The notes beneath the pieces are model-generated. The model worked only from the letters and a program-made list of their open reading frames with translations, made no database searches and was not told the origin of the DNA. Shown here in pieces: positions 23,826 through 35,624 of a stretch of 64,000 nucleotides of DNA. A program made the translations under genes and the position numbers. The DNA is from Trileptium ribeirensis (taxonomy: Eukaryota; Nematoda; Enoplea; Enoplida; Thoracostomopsidae), in NCBI GenBank assembly GCA_030248225.1, contig JASANE010012680.1, forward strand, positions 16,248-80,247, in the 5' to 3' direction. Position 1 is the first letter of the stretch, and every line of letters starts with the position of its first letter.

Positions 23826-24023
23826 GTGAAATTTATATCTGCACAAAATTACTCTTTTACAAAGCTACACATGATTACTCAAAAATCTGAGCTGATTTCG
23901 TCCTACGAAGCAGCGTTGTTCGAACGTCGCTTGCAAGCAGCTAAACTAAAAACCTACATATATTTCCACCAGTTTCTACCGTTCCCTGGTCGCAGAGCAA
24001 AAATAATAAAGTCTCTACGTTGA
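23826..24023 (+). CDS. small ORF, possible terminal exon
   Basis: A 65-codon frame with a basic C-terminal end (FERRLQAAKLK ... FPGRRAKIIKSLR). AATAAAG overlaps its end. Composition is protein-like, but no family is recognised and no donor or acceptor is convincing. Confidence 0.2.
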   Translation: MKFISAQNYSFTKLHMITQKSELISSYEAALFERRLQAAKLKTYIYFHQFLPFPGRRAKIIKSLR

Positions 24024-24403
24024 ATTATCAATGTCTACATTCTTACTTATCGACACGAGTTAAGATAAACGATGTAACACTATATTAGAAAAATGTTGAT
24101 AAGTAATCACTGGGCAACCGAATATCTCTATCGTGTAGAAAAACGTAAGGTCTGAGCTGAACAAGTGTCCGAGTGAGAAAATGTACGTCTGGGCAAGTAT
24201 ACCGTAATGGAACTCTGGGGTTAGAAATTGAACGAATCTCATTGTAGCTTATATTGCTTGAGAAATATAACTGTACGTCACATATGACAATGGCAAAACG
24301 TTCTCATGCATTAACAACAGTTAATCCGGGAAGAAAATTGTGCCCCGCCGTTATGTTGGCCTGCTACCCCGCTCCACGCGTTATTATACAGCAACACAAA
24401 CAG
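24024..24403. other. no recognisable feature
   Basis: Unique AT-rich DNA before the 121-bp array. Confidence 0.5.
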
Positions 24404-25130
24404 TAACGCGTGATATAACTGTACATATAATTGTTAACCGTTTCTGAAAACTAATAGTTGAGATACAAACTGATTATGACTCCAAATATATATTGGATTA
24501 TTAAAGTAAACAACATTAACCCTGTCACGCGTGATATAACGTACATATAATTGTTAACGGTTTCTGAAAACTAATAGTTGAGATACAAACTGATTATGAC
24601 TCCAAATATATATTGGATTATTAAAGTAAACAACATTAACCCTGTCACGCGTGATATAACTGTACATATAATTGTTAACGGTTTGTGAAAACTAATAGTT
24701 GAGATACAAACTGATTATGACTCCAAATATATATTGGATTATTAAAGTAAACAACATTAACCCTGTCACGCGTGATATAACTGTACATATAATTGTTAAC
24801 GGTTTCTGAAAACTAATAGTTGAGATACAAACTGATTATGACTCCAAATATATATTGGATTATTAAAGTAAACAACATTAACCCTGTCACTTGTGATATA
24901 ACTGTACATATAATTGTTAACGGTTTCTGAAAACTAATAGTTGAGATACAAACTGATTATGACTCCAAATATATATTGGATTATTAAAGTAAACAACATT
25001 AACCCTGTCACTTGTGATATAACTGTACATATAATTGTTAACGGTTTCTGAAAACTAATAGTTGAGATACAAATTGATTATGACTCCAAATATATATTGG
25101 ATTATTAAAGTAAACAACATTAACCCTTTC
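24404..25130. repeat. 121-bp tandem array, 6 near-identical copies
   Basis: Units start CACGCGTGATATAACTGTAC and end AACATTAACCCTGTCA. Copies differ at only a handful of positions (ACGCG/ACTTG, one missing T), which points to recent amplification or homogenisation. Confidence 0.97.
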
Positions 25131-25244
25131 ATGCGTAACGCTGCCAATTGGCATTAGCGCATATTGCAACGTGTTGTGTGAACTAAGCATGGCGTGTTGC
25201 GTATGTTTGCACGCGAATAGTTATTCGCTCGGAACCGATCAACT

Positions 25245-25315
25245 GCTTCCAGATAGATCAGTGGTTTGTGTACGCCGATCTGAAGTATGGGATCGGGGTT
25301 CTATCCGCGGAGTGG
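25245..25315 (+). repeat. tRNA-derived SINE head (type 2)
   Basis: ATAGATCAGTGGTTTGTGTA matches a pol III A box (TRGYNNARNGG), and GGGGTTCTATCCGCG about 30 bp on matches a B box. The intervening arm does not fold as a normal anticodon arm. Confidence 0.55.
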
Positions 25316-25547
25316 GCTTGAGTTTGTCAAGTATTATACAATACATACACAAGCTAAGGCGTTAAATGGTTTATTTGCTAAAGATCTATCGCTCCTGATA
25401 CCTATTCATTCAAACAGCTATCAGTTTTGAATACTTTCAGGTGTTTTGACATTAATCAAAGCACGGTCATGCAAAATTTTGACGTCATTATTAACTACGC
25501 ATAGCAACATTTATTCGGGAACAAAACTTGAGACCAGGGAGTAGAGG

Positions 25548-25745
25548 TGAGAACGAGCCTTAATTTTGAGGTTAGGCGCGATTCGGGTCGTTTACCAAAT
25601 TTCGATGATAGGCTCGACTCGGTTCGTTTTAGTCAAATGAAATCTTGGCTCAGCTTCTTTGCCGAACAAATAGGCATACGCTTGGCTCGGCTTCCACAGA
25701 GCTCGTTAACAAATTCAGAAACTAGTCCCATTTAAACTTATCTTA
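25548..25745. repeat. GGCTCGGCTC dispersed repeat, copy 2
   Basis: Opens GAGAACGAGCCTTAATTTTG, like copy 1 at 4250, and ends near GAGCTCGTTAACAAATTC. Diverged, non-coding. Confidence 0.65.
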
Positions 25746-26479
25746 GGGAACACATGCAGATTAATCGGCTCGAAGCTGCAAAGTTGGTCACACAAGATAA
25801 GCGCTCAAGTCATAAATATTCCAATGCAATTATTATACACAGCAGCTTCTACTTGGCTAATGCTGAAATGATAACATTTGATATGCACATGCGGCTACTT
25901 TAAACGACTGAACTGACTACATACTATGTATTTTTACGCATTTTCCCGATTTAGGGATGCATATGCTCTCCTGATAAAGCTATAGCTTAAATAAACGTCA
26001 GCCGCTCATCAGATATGACCAAATGAAAATAAGTGGGGAAGTGAAGCGCACGCCATGTCCTTTTCCATGTAGCAGGTATTTGTATTAGCTAGAGCTTAGG
26101 TCTTTACATGACTTTTTAGACTTTTACACTAAGCTAAGATCTAAGCAAATAGACAGCCGACTCCCCCAAACGACCACTAAGATGTTCCCACTAACTCATT
26201 TTTAAATTTTTACTAAATTTGAACATGAGTAGGGTATAAGTCGGTAGTCCAAGAACATGGATGATGGGGAATCTTGGTAGTAAATGAATATGGGTTTGGG
26301 CAGTCATGTTTATGACCCACTTGGTGGGTCATAAACTTGGGAAGGTAACGGCGCAAACGATAGCGACGTACCGCGAACGAAAACAACGAAAATCTGAAGG
26401 GTGTCACACTATACAGAGTCGACAATCATCGACCGGTGATGATATGCGTTGCATGCAAGATGATACTCATATGGGAGAA
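25746..26479. other. no recognisable feature
   Basis: A short inverted motif TATGACCCACTTGGTGGGTCATA sits at 26310-26332. No gene recognised. Confidence 0.5.
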
Positions 26480-26725
26480 GGTGGCATTATTCCCCTGACG
26501 CGTGGGCACCACTCCTTGGGAGCGTCACCCATTCTATTTAGAAGGTACACTGATGTTCCCCGCTGAGGCTCCGTTCCTCCCCTGCCCAAGGTGCGCGGAA
26601 ACTTTTGGCAAAAACAGGCAAAAATTTGGGGATTGTAGGCTAACATTGGAGAAAATTGGCAGTTGGGGGAAAATTGGCAAGTATCGGGGAAATTGGCAAC
26701 AAGTAAGAAACGCGATCTTTAATAT
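26480..26725. repeat. GCCAAAAATTT dispersed repeat, copy 3
   Basis: GC-rich shoulder then AATTGGCAGTTGGGGGAAAA and AATTGGCAAGTATCGGGGAA blocks, the layout of copies 1 and 2. Confidence 0.6.
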
Positions 26726-26889
26726 CCTTTACCAGGGGATCACTCAGATTACTAAATAAGTTCAACGAAATCTTTCGATCGCTGCGATGTTTAACTCACT
26801 TTAGGGGTTATTTATTATCCGTATACGGCTCACAGCCAATGTCTGAAACAGAAGAATTTCATCTTAATACGAACACCAATCTATATACC

Positions 26890-28065
26890 CATCCTTAGGT
26901 TATGCACACCGCAGGGGCTATCACAAATAAGCCGAGCGTGCTCTGTTATCGCCTAGTTTACTTAAAATTGTTCGCTTGCCAAGCTCCACGAATGACTTAT
27001 CCATGGCTTGAATAGTTTTCAGCTTTCGTATTGCCCTTGTTTACGTTAATCAATGACGCTATTAATGAACTTCTGCTCTGAATTGGGCGCACGCTGGCCT
27101 GCCTCATATCCTGCATAACCCGCGGGGCTAAGCCGAACATGCTATATAAACGCCCAGTTTACCTAAAATTGTTTAGTTGCTAAACTCCATGGTCGATTTA
27201 GCCATTGCTACAATACTTTTTAGCCTTCGTATTGCTCTTGGTTACGTTAATCATTGACGCCATTAATGAACTCCTGCTCCGAATTGGGCGTACGCTGTTT
27301 TGCCTCGACCCCTGCATAACCCGCGGGACTAAGCCGAACGGGCTATTTAAACGCTCAGTTTACCTAAAATTGTTTAGTCGCTAAGCTCCATGAGCTATTT
27401 AGCCATTGCTACAATACTTTTTAGCCTTCGTATTGCTCTTGGTTACGTTAATCAATGACGCCATTAATGAACTCCTGCTCCGAATTGGGCGCACGCTGTT
27501 TTGCCTCGACCCCTGCATAACCCGCGGGACTAAGCCGAACGAGCTATTTAAACGCTCAGTTTACCTAAAATTGTTTAGTCGCTAAGCTCCATGAGCGATT
27601 TAGCCATTGCTACAATACTTTTTAGCCTTCGTATTGCTCTTGGTTACGTTAATCAATGACGCCATTAATGAACTCCTGCTCCGAATTGGGCGCACGCTGT
27701 ATTGCCTCGACTCCTGCATAACCCGCGGGACTAAGCCGAACGGGCTATTTAAACGCTCAGTTTACCTAAAATTGTTTAGTCGCTAAGCTCCATGAGCGAT
27801 TTAGCCATTGCTACAATACTTTTTAGCCTTCGTATTGCACTTGGTTACGTTAATCAATGACGCCATTAATGAACTCCTGCTCCGAATTGGGCGCACGCTG
27901 TTTTGCCTCGACCACTGCATAACTCGCGGGGCTACGTCGAGCGTGCTATGTATACACCCAGTTTACCTAAAATCGTTTGGTCGCCTAGCTCCATGAACGA
28001 CGTATCCACTTCGTCACTAGTTTTTATTCTTCGTTTTGCTTTTGTTTACGTTAATCAACGACGCT
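26890..28065. repeat. ~200-bp tandem array, about 6 copies
   Basis: Unit includes CGTTAATCAATGACGCCATT, CTCCGAATTGGGCGCACGCTG and ACCCGCGGGACTAAGCCGAAC. Central copies are nearly identical, outer ones diverged, as expected for unequal exchange. A single decayed monomer lies at 29095-29225. Confidence 0.95.
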
Positions 28066-28920
28066 AAAAGGCTGTAAAATTTGCAGGTCATCAGTCAATT
28101 GTTTAATGACCAACCAATTAATTACAATTGCGAAAGTTACCAATCAATTATTGTAATTAATTGCAATTAAATGCCGTTATGTACACAAAGTATGTAATAT
28201 ATCTTTAAAAACCAAAAACTCAGTATCAATTTGAAAACATCATAAAACGAAAATAACAAGCAACCATAGAGAGTACAACAATGATGTTTTTTTTTTGCGC
28301 AATGCTAGTCGATCATGCCCTCAGGTAATAGTGAATAATAATTTGCATATATATAAAAGAAGAGCTCAAATGTCGGCGCATTGCTGCATAAAAGCGTGGT
28401 TCGAAGTATTTCTAGCTGATGCACTTTTTTTACTGATATAACGTCTAGTGCTGATCTTACATTCCCAACAGAAATAGCATACACTGGCTTTACCAGGTTA
28501 CTTTCTCATTCATAAGCCTAGTGGGACTGGGAAGGAAGGCGGGCATCGGACTAGGATGCAGGAGGATGACTATGATCCCGGCTAGATTATGACATCGTAC
28601 ATAATATAATAGAATCTATAATGCACGCATATTTGCTATATACATGTAGTTCCCTTCTGTATACATCTTTCGCTGATCATATTATATGTACAGAACACAA
28701 AAAACAAAAACACGAAAATCTTACGCAACGTTTAAAAATATGAGCATCCGTCAGACCTTAATATAGTTTTGCTTGTCAGCACTTTGTGTTGCATCAAAGC
28801 ACATAGTCTGATTAATAGCAATTTGCTGAAATACAATCAATCAATTTATAATTGGGATATCAGGACTAAACAATTAATTGAGCCAATTAATTGTTTGAAA
28901 AGATCCACGAGCGACGATAC
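28066..28920. other. no recognisable feature
   Basis: AATTAATTGCAATTAA-type palindromic motifs at 28110-28170. Otherwise unique AT-rich DNA. Confidence 0.5.
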
Positions 28921-28921
28921 A

Positions 28922-29001
28922 TTGGACCAGCTGGGATTCGAACCTGGATATCTAGCTTGCAAGACTAGATATCCAGTTACTATCATTACAACACAGCCCC
29001 C
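28922..29001 (-). repeat. tRNA-like SINE head (type 3), copy 1
   Basis: Minus-strand sequence starts GGGGGCTGTGTTGTAATGAT, has a paired arm around the loop CTTGCAA (Ala-type TGC at the anticodon position) and a B-box-like GGTTCGAATCCC. The T stem pairs at only 3 of 5 positions and the acceptor arm fails, so it is a relic or SINE head. A plus-strand relative lies at 50490-50565. Confidence 0.55.
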
Positions 29002-29094
29002 TATCACAGCATGTTCAGCTACGCTATATATGCTAGCGTGGTGAGATGCTACATGCACTTAATTTTTCATCAATTATTTTATCTTTTACACCCC

Positions 29095-29230
29095 CTGATG
29101 ACGCTATACCTGAACTCCTGCTCGGCATACACATTACACACGCCATACTCGGAATTGGGCGCAAGCAGCTTCAATCCTCGCACCGTGTATAACCCGGTGC
29201 GGCAGTTAAATTGCCCGCTCCGCTTCGAAC
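29095..29230. repeat. decayed monomer of the ~200-bp satellite
   Basis: Contains TGACGCTATACCTGAACTCC and GAATTGGGCGCAAGCAG, matching the 26890-28065 unit but with an inserted CATACACATTACACACG segment. Confidence 0.65.
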
Positions 29231-30244
29231 TCTGATAGCAGCAGTCAATATGAGTTTAACGGAATGAGGAAATATTGAAATACTTCGTGACTGCAACAAA
29301 AATATCCCAAAAAACGATAAAACTACTTAAATATAACTAAGTTAATGCAGAGAACGAACATTTTACAATTATACATACAACACACAAATTGATGTTGTGT
29401 AGTAGTCGAGTACAGACACCAATGTTCTTGATTCAAACCGAAGAAAGCGTAATATTTCTATTGCAGACTTGCAAAAACACGTTCAAAAAGCTTATTCGAG
29501 CCAATATAATGCTTTAATTCAATGCGTGAAATGCCAATGCTTTATAGAGCACGTTGTTGTTGTAATGCTATCAATTCTCAACTTACACATACAACACTCA
29601 TTCACAATATACTCGTCGGCATTAATACAATGGCCAATACAATTATCTGGTTGCAGGGGAGGAGCCAGAAATTCCTTCACCGATGGGGTGATGGTCTGCT
29701 GTGTGAGGAACACCTCAAAGGTACCTGGTGCACATAAATGTATAGTGCGGTTTTATGTCATCCTTCGAGGGGGAACATCGGTGGTAACACGGACCTCTGT
29801 GCACACCTTGGCGACAAGCGCGTCTGATTGCTGTGTGAGTCGCAGACTTGCAGATGCGATATAAATTAGTGATTCAATAGCACAATTTGCTCATAAATTT
29901 TTTGACCGGACGCACGATAGCATACAGAAAAATGATGGGCACAGTCAGTAATTACTATTTTGAGAATCTGGACGAAATATTTTGATAAAAAACGCATGAG
30001 CTAGAGCAGCTCCACTGTCATTTACTGCACTAAATATGAAGTGTTATATTTTTTAATGTATAAGGTATGAACACGGGGTATGCGGGATGGCTCCCCAAAA
30101 CAATAGGTAACGTGAAATAAAAACCCTCGGTATAGGTAGGTATCTTAGGTCAAATTCCAAGGTTAAATACCATCAATTTTTTGCTTCTCATAATATCGTA
30201 TTCTTTATTATTGTACCATTTATATGTTTTTATCTATTGTATTC
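29231..30244. other. no recognisable feature
   Basis: A less AT-rich patch at 29655-29860 has open frames in two phases but no motif I know. The rest is AT-rich. Confidence 0.4.
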
Positions 30245-30251
30245 GCCCCAG

Positions 30252-30425
30252 TTTCTGGGGGGGGGGGGCGGTCGGACCCCACCCCAATTTCTGGGGGTGT
30301 CGGTTCATAGCAGCTGCTGATAAATCGACCCCCCCCCCCGAAATTGGGGTGGGATCCGACCGACCTCCTCCAAAAAACTGAGGGGAGTTCGACCTACCCC
30401 CGCCCCAGAAATTTGGCGGTCAGGC
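30252..30425. repeat. G/C-run inverted repeat
   Basis: A run of 13 G (30258-30270) and one of 11 C sit on either side of a short spacer. The flanking GGTCGGACCCCACCCCAATT and AAATTGGGGTGGGATCCGAC are inverted copies. A third arm follows at 30380-30425. Strong hairpin and G-quadruplex potential. Confidence 0.85.
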
Positions 30426-32189
30426 CGAAAACGGCCGTATCATCAAACACGGGCTAATACGTGAGTGCAGGGTAGTGTCATACTCTTCCCTAATGCACAC
30501 TTGGTAATATTAAAATGCAATATACTACGCAATCTTAGATTTAGAAAGCGGCGCAAGAATCTTAGATACAATGCTGCATTAACCAAAGCTTACATTTCTA
30601 TTGGAGTAGGCATTAGCTTCTTTCTGCTGTGCAAAACAATTTACATGTTATGGGTGTGCATTGTACTTTTAAACTACGAATTTCGTGTCCCAGCCGCCTC
30701 GTTATGAGACCCTAAATACATTGCCGTATGTTTAGGCAAAATTTGATATTGCCGACTTAGAATAATGCAACACAAATCGACAAAATCAAAAACTATAACT
30801 GTTTGGCCTTCTCGATTTACAATACGTTTTCAATTTCAAATGTAGTATCCTAAGCGCCAATATGTTTTGAATATGTTACTGTACGTGTGACCGTTTAAAA
30901 AGCCAAAACTTGACTTACTCACGACCAATATTAAAACCACTAGCTTATAACTATTCGCTGCTAAAAAATGTCAGCTTCAAAATGTAAAATACTTTTTAAC
31001 CGAAAATCAAGAATACATTGAGCACAATAATTGTACCGTAAACCTGGTTCAATATTAATATAATATACATCAACTATCTAAAATATTCCTATTTGTTATA
31101 TTATATACGTAGTAATACATACATTATATACGTACCAATACTTATTATACATATTTCAATTATATATTATACTATAATATATACCTAGTATTTATGTAAG
31201 CATGTATGCACATTCTATATGTATATATCTTAAAAATATGTGTTTTACGGTATGATTTTTTATGTTAAAATGTATTATACATTTTTACCAACACAGAAAT
31301 CATTACAGGTTATACAGTCGACGAAAAAACTGGATATACCTTCAAGTTAAAGCTAATTTTTAGTCGAGCGTGAATATCGAATTAAAAAAAATATAAATAT
31401 ATATGCTGCACCAGAAAAACTAGAGCCCGCACCAAGAATCATGAAATACCCACAATTATTATTATTTAGCCATTAGAATACATGGTTCTATAAAAATTAC
31501 GAATCGCAAAAAATGCACTTAATATTTACTGCACAATTTATTTAAATTACATGCTTAAACGATTATGTATGCAAAGGAATAAATATACTTATATACGTAA
31601 TATATACACATACTACCCACTAAATGCATTCCCAATATTACCACATTGCCACTGAAAGGAAGAATAAAAGTAAACTTTTATACGAACAAAAATGCCACAA
31701 AGTTGTAAAACAGTTATTTTCAGAGCAACTGTATGTACACAGGTAGTAATAAGCTTTTGGGAATTTATTCATTCCTATAACTGCTCTGTAAGAAAGATTG
31801 ACCAGAGACAGTCTGATGATATTGCAAAACACGCATATACCGGAAATATTCCAATAAATTCAGGAGGTCACGATTAGTCATTAAAATTTTCGTTCGAATG
31901 ACTGTAAAATTATAACATAACTCTAGGTCTCGCAGCCACAACAAAAGATTTTCCAAGCGTTGGAATAAATAATGCAATGTTAGTAATTGCCATTTGAAGG
32001 TGTACCTCTTAGTGCGTACATTGCAAACAATATCAGGGATTTACACATGATTATATATCAGCAAAGTTCTCAGCTGTCGTGTTGTGAATCTTTCTTGTTA
32101 TGTATTCACTGGTTCTGAGTGAACACTTCCGATCAATTCATTGTAACCGTGTATTTGTTTGAAAGTGTCAACTTTAGAGGCTACGGATT
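30426..32189. other. no recognisable feature
   Basis: Very AT-rich with TATATA-type runs at 31090-31260. Open frames are short and of low complexity. Confidence 0.5.
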
Positions 32190-32410
32190 AGAAAAAAACC
32201 GCGGCCCATGTCAACCTTAAGTGGCGGTCGTTATAACGTTAAAAAAGAACAGTTTAGAGCGGGGGTTTCCGGGGCGGCAGCCACCTGACTTAGGCTTAGG
32301 CTAAGTACATGGCTCATATAGGGACCTTAGCTTAGGCTAAGACAAAGGCTTAGGCTTAGTATATCGAGAACAGCATGGCATATATTATACTTCGGCCCCT
32401 AATGTTGACA
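32190..32410 (-). repeat. TAAGCC-rich dispersed repeat, inverted copy
   Basis: Read on the minus strand it has the family order: GGCCGAAG, CATGCTGTTCTCGATATACT, TAAGCCTAAGCC blocks, a GGTGGCTGCCGCCCC-type block, CCCGCTCTAAACTGTTC and TTATAACG. Contains TTAGGCTTAGGC on the plus strand. Confidence 0.8.
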
Positions 32411-33239
32411 TTGGACAAAAGCACAGTACACTAATTTTAGCAATCAAAACCAACAGGTGAGCAAACGTAATGCACGCTATCTTGCGTTAGGTGAGTGAAA
32501 TCAGAAATGCTAAATGTTAGACAATCAGTACTTGTGAGACTTTGTGTCATGTGTTTATAAAGCAAAGTCAAATAAATAAAGTATAGTAAAACAAAATATC
32601 GATTAAAGCCTGTGTACCAGTGACACCTCATTGATACAATGATAAACAGGTTAGTTGCTTTGTAAATGAATAGGATTTTACGAATCGCTGTTCTCAAATT
32701 CGAACAATATAACTCCAGATTTACACCATGATAGGCCACTTGATAGCAGTCAGAGCAAGAAGTTTTGCGCTGCGCTATTTGAAAAATATTCAATCGTGAC
32801 AGGGTAAATAGCAAAAATTTTCGACTTTATCGACTATATTTATTGGAGAACAATATCTGTCTACATAAGACTTACAACCAAAGGACTTTCAGTGTAGTTT
32901 ATACTCCAATGATCGCGATTACTCTGCAGCTACTTTCGAGGCGCCGGAAAATCCTCAAAGCATAAAAGTGTATGGTGCCTCTACAAATTACGCCGCTATA
33001 CTTGACAATGCATAGGACCATGGATAATATAACAAAACAAGGCAGATGTAGTAGGGATTGCAACTTTGGCAAAATTTTCAAATACAGTTCCTTGCGACTA
33101 GAAAATTGCTCAGGCTACAAAATTTTCAATTATATAATGTGTTTATCACAATGGAACTCATTGTTACTCCAGTATTCAAAATTTCAAAAGCTCAAGAAAA
33201 AAGATAATGCACGAGCCCGTGAAAATGTATTTCTAGCCT
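32411..33239. other. no recognisable feature
   Basis: A 125-codon minus-strand open frame (32437-32814) is rich in Leu, Tyr, Ser and Phe, as random AT-rich DNA would be, and has no motif. Confidence 0.45.
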
Positions 33240-33478
33240 AAAGTATATATGTATGTAATTAATACATAATATATATGTATTAAATACATAATATTTTTAA
33301 TTTAATATGTTTAATTCATAATTTAATTAATTTATTTATTTAATTCATAATTGAATTTAATACATTTAATACATAATATATACGTATTTCTAATTTATTT
33401 AATTTATTTATTTAATTTAATTCATAATTTAATTTAATACATTTAATACATAATATATATGTATTTCTAACACAAAGT
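33240..33478. repeat. AT-only degenerate tandem repeat
   Basis: Permutations of TAATACATAATATATATGTAT and TTTATTTAATTCATAATTTA repeat several times. Confidence 0.85.
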
Positions 33479-34134
33479 AAATCCATTTAAACTTGAGCGT
33501 GTATCTATACAATTATCAATCTATCAGCGTCTGTGGTTTTGGAGTACGGTACATTATAGATTCAAAAGCGTTCAGCAGACGTTTCTGTCTCAAATTGATG
33601 TAATACTGTAGGTAAACGCAGAGAACACGTCTTGCTTACATACATTTTGTACGAGGTTACACACATTGGTGGAATATTCTGGGTATTGAAAAAGCCAGAA
33701 GTGGCAACACCTTGCACCCCGTCTGTAACAATTTTAATGAGAAATTGACAAAATTTTTCTCACGCTAAAAATCTATTGTGGTTTCATTTTTTATTGCATT
33801 GTGGTTTCCCCTGCACTAAGCTATTCTTTTTTCTAAATTTATAACTCCTGGCCCCTAAAGGTGACATAGACCAGATTTACTTATCGATTGCATTTAACTT
33901 TCAAAAATTTATTCCAAACTAAGCTTCATTAGAAGTGAAAAATGTTTATAAGCTGCGTAAAGATACATGTATCGCTGCTTTACTGCAGCAGTTAAAACTT
34001 AAATGTCAGTTGAAATGCGCATTTACATGGTTAAAATTGCTTCTCTAAATCCATTCAAGTAAGAACATCTTGTTTCAAAAATCCAGCTTCAAAACCAAAT
34101 TATCGAAAAGCAGTTTGTTCAGAACATATTGGTA
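33479..34134. repeat. unique DNA with a partial TAAGCC-family tail
   Basis: 33810-33870 has CCCCTGCACTAAGCTATTC followed by TTATAACTCCTGGCCCCTA, the 3' part of the TAAGCC family. The remainder is unremarkable AT-rich DNA. Confidence 0.5.
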
Positions 34135-34965
34135 GTTGTATCTGCTCCAACTGTATCCTATGAGATCTAGGTATTTATTTGTATTTGGGTAAAAACGACA
34201 AAAAACCTTGATTTAACATTATTCGACAAAGCCACCCCTACTTCAGAGGGTCGACCATGGAATTTTTTATATGCTTGTATCTGCTCCAACTGTAACCTAT
34301 GAAATCTAGCTATTTATTTGTACTTGGGTAAAAACGACAAAAAACCTCGATTTAACGTTAAACGACAAAGCCACCCCTACTTCAGAGGGTCGACCATGGA
34401 ATTTTTATATGCTTATATCTGCTCCGACTGTAACCTATGAGATCTAGCTATTTATTTGTACTTGGGTAAAAACGACAAAAAACATCGATTTAACGTTAAA
34501 CGACAAAGCCACCCCTACTTCAGAGGGTCGACCATGGAATTTTTATATGCTTGTATCTGCTCCAACTGTAACCTATGAGATCTAGCTACTTATTTGTACT
34601 TGGGTAAAAACGACAAAATCCTCGAGTTAACGTTAAACGTCAAAGCCACCCCTACTTCAGAGGGTCGACCATGGAATTTTTATATGCTTGTATCTGCTCC
34701 AACTGTAACCTATGAGATCTAGCTATTTATTTGTACTTGGGTAAAAACGACAAAAACCCCGAGTTAACGTTAAACGACAAAGCCACCCCTACTTCAGAGG
34801 GTCGACCATGGAATTTTTATATGCTTATATCTGCTCCAACTGTAACCTATGAGATCTAGCTATTTATTTGTATTTGGGTAAAAACGACAAAAAACCTCGA
34901 TTTAACGTTATACGACAAAGTCACCCCTACTTCAGAGGGTCGACCATGGAATTTTTAATATGCTT
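34135..34965. repeat. ~138-bp tandem array, about 6 copies
   Basis: Unit contains TATCTGCTCCAACTGTAACC, GGGTAAAAACGACAAAAAAC and CAGAGGGTCGACCATGGAAT. Copies are 136-138 bp apart and a few percent diverged. It starts about 345 bp beyond the stop codon of the GNAT gene. Confidence 0.97.
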
Positions 34966-35309
34966 GCTTGGAAAACGGTTACTTAATAGGGTAAACTGTT
35001 ATACGAGAAAAGTAGGTATCATTCAAATAAAGAATCACAGGAATGGCTAGATTTACGACAAGACAGAGTTTTTAACAGCTAAATTCAGTTCAACGCACAA
35101 AACCTTCGTTCAAAGACTGTTTCAAACATATCTTATACTTTATCAAATTATATACCTACAATTTTTACGCGAAATATAAGTAGCCCAACATTTAAAAAAT
35201 GTTTTTAAGTATTATTTTAGCGCATGCCGAATTGCGGCACTGCGAAACTTTGTCAGAGACTTATGTTTCAGCTTCAGCAGAAATGATTTAAATTTTAACC
35301 GTTACCGAT
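34966..35309 (-). other. probable 3' UTR region of the GNAT gene
   Basis: Lies just downstream of the TGA at 35312-35310 on the minus strand. No canonical AATAAA close to the stop; the nearest weak candidate is ATAATA near 35212. AT-rich otherwise. Confidence 0.3.
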
Positions 35310-35624
35310 TCAAATCGGATACATTTCGAGAAATGTAAAAACTTTGTCGCTAGGTAGGCGACTATAAAAATTGTCAACTGCAGCAATATCAGGAATGCAA
35401 TGAACAAAACAGTCACACACATTGAACTTAAACATCGCTGCAAATCGGAGCATTGCATCGCATTGAGAGTGTGTTGAAAAATAGATTTCTGTACGTCCAC
35501 TGAATTGTAATAGCAGTTTTGCAATGAGTTCCAAGGCAGTTCTAGACGAGTTAGCGTAACATGGACTTAATATCCAGTCGTCATTACGTTTCCGTAAACA
35601 TGCGATGCCAACTGGATTGCTGAT
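35310..35624 (-). CDS. GNAT acetyltransferase, last exon
   Basis: Terminal exon of the split gene that starts at 49872. The acceptor is TACTTTCAG|ATCAGC, the exon is 104 codons plus TGA, and it starts in phase 0, matching the end of the exon at 40093. It begins ISNPVGIACLRKRNDDWILS and continues PCYANSSRTALELIAKLLL. This fits the second half of a YitH-type C-terminal GNAT domain, where a (V/I)GYGxxR strand is followed by a (I/L)GPxYAxSxxxAxxLL helix. Near the end, SRLPSDKVFTFLEM resembles the closing strand of that family. The fold call is from pattern memory, not a search. The exon itself has no break. Very different in composition from the surrounding AT-rich DNA. Confidence 0.6.
   Translation of the reverse strand: MSNPVGIACLRKRNDDWILSPCYANSSRTALELIAKLLLQFSGRTEIYFSTHSQCDAMLRFAAMFKFNVCDCFVHCIPDIAAVDNFYSRLPSDKVFTFLEMYPI

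Noticed and set aside
26890..28065. Possible CRISPR-like array
   Set aside because: The ~200-bp period has no alternation of short repeats and unique spacers; it is a satellite in a eukaryotic genome.
29469..29864. 131-codon plus-strand ORF
   Set aside because: Composition changes midway and no family block is visible; a second frame is equally open over the same bases.
32437..32814. 125-codon minus-strand ORF
   Set aside because: Low-complexity hydrophobic composition typical of AT-rich noncoding DNA; no motif, splice site or homologue recalled.
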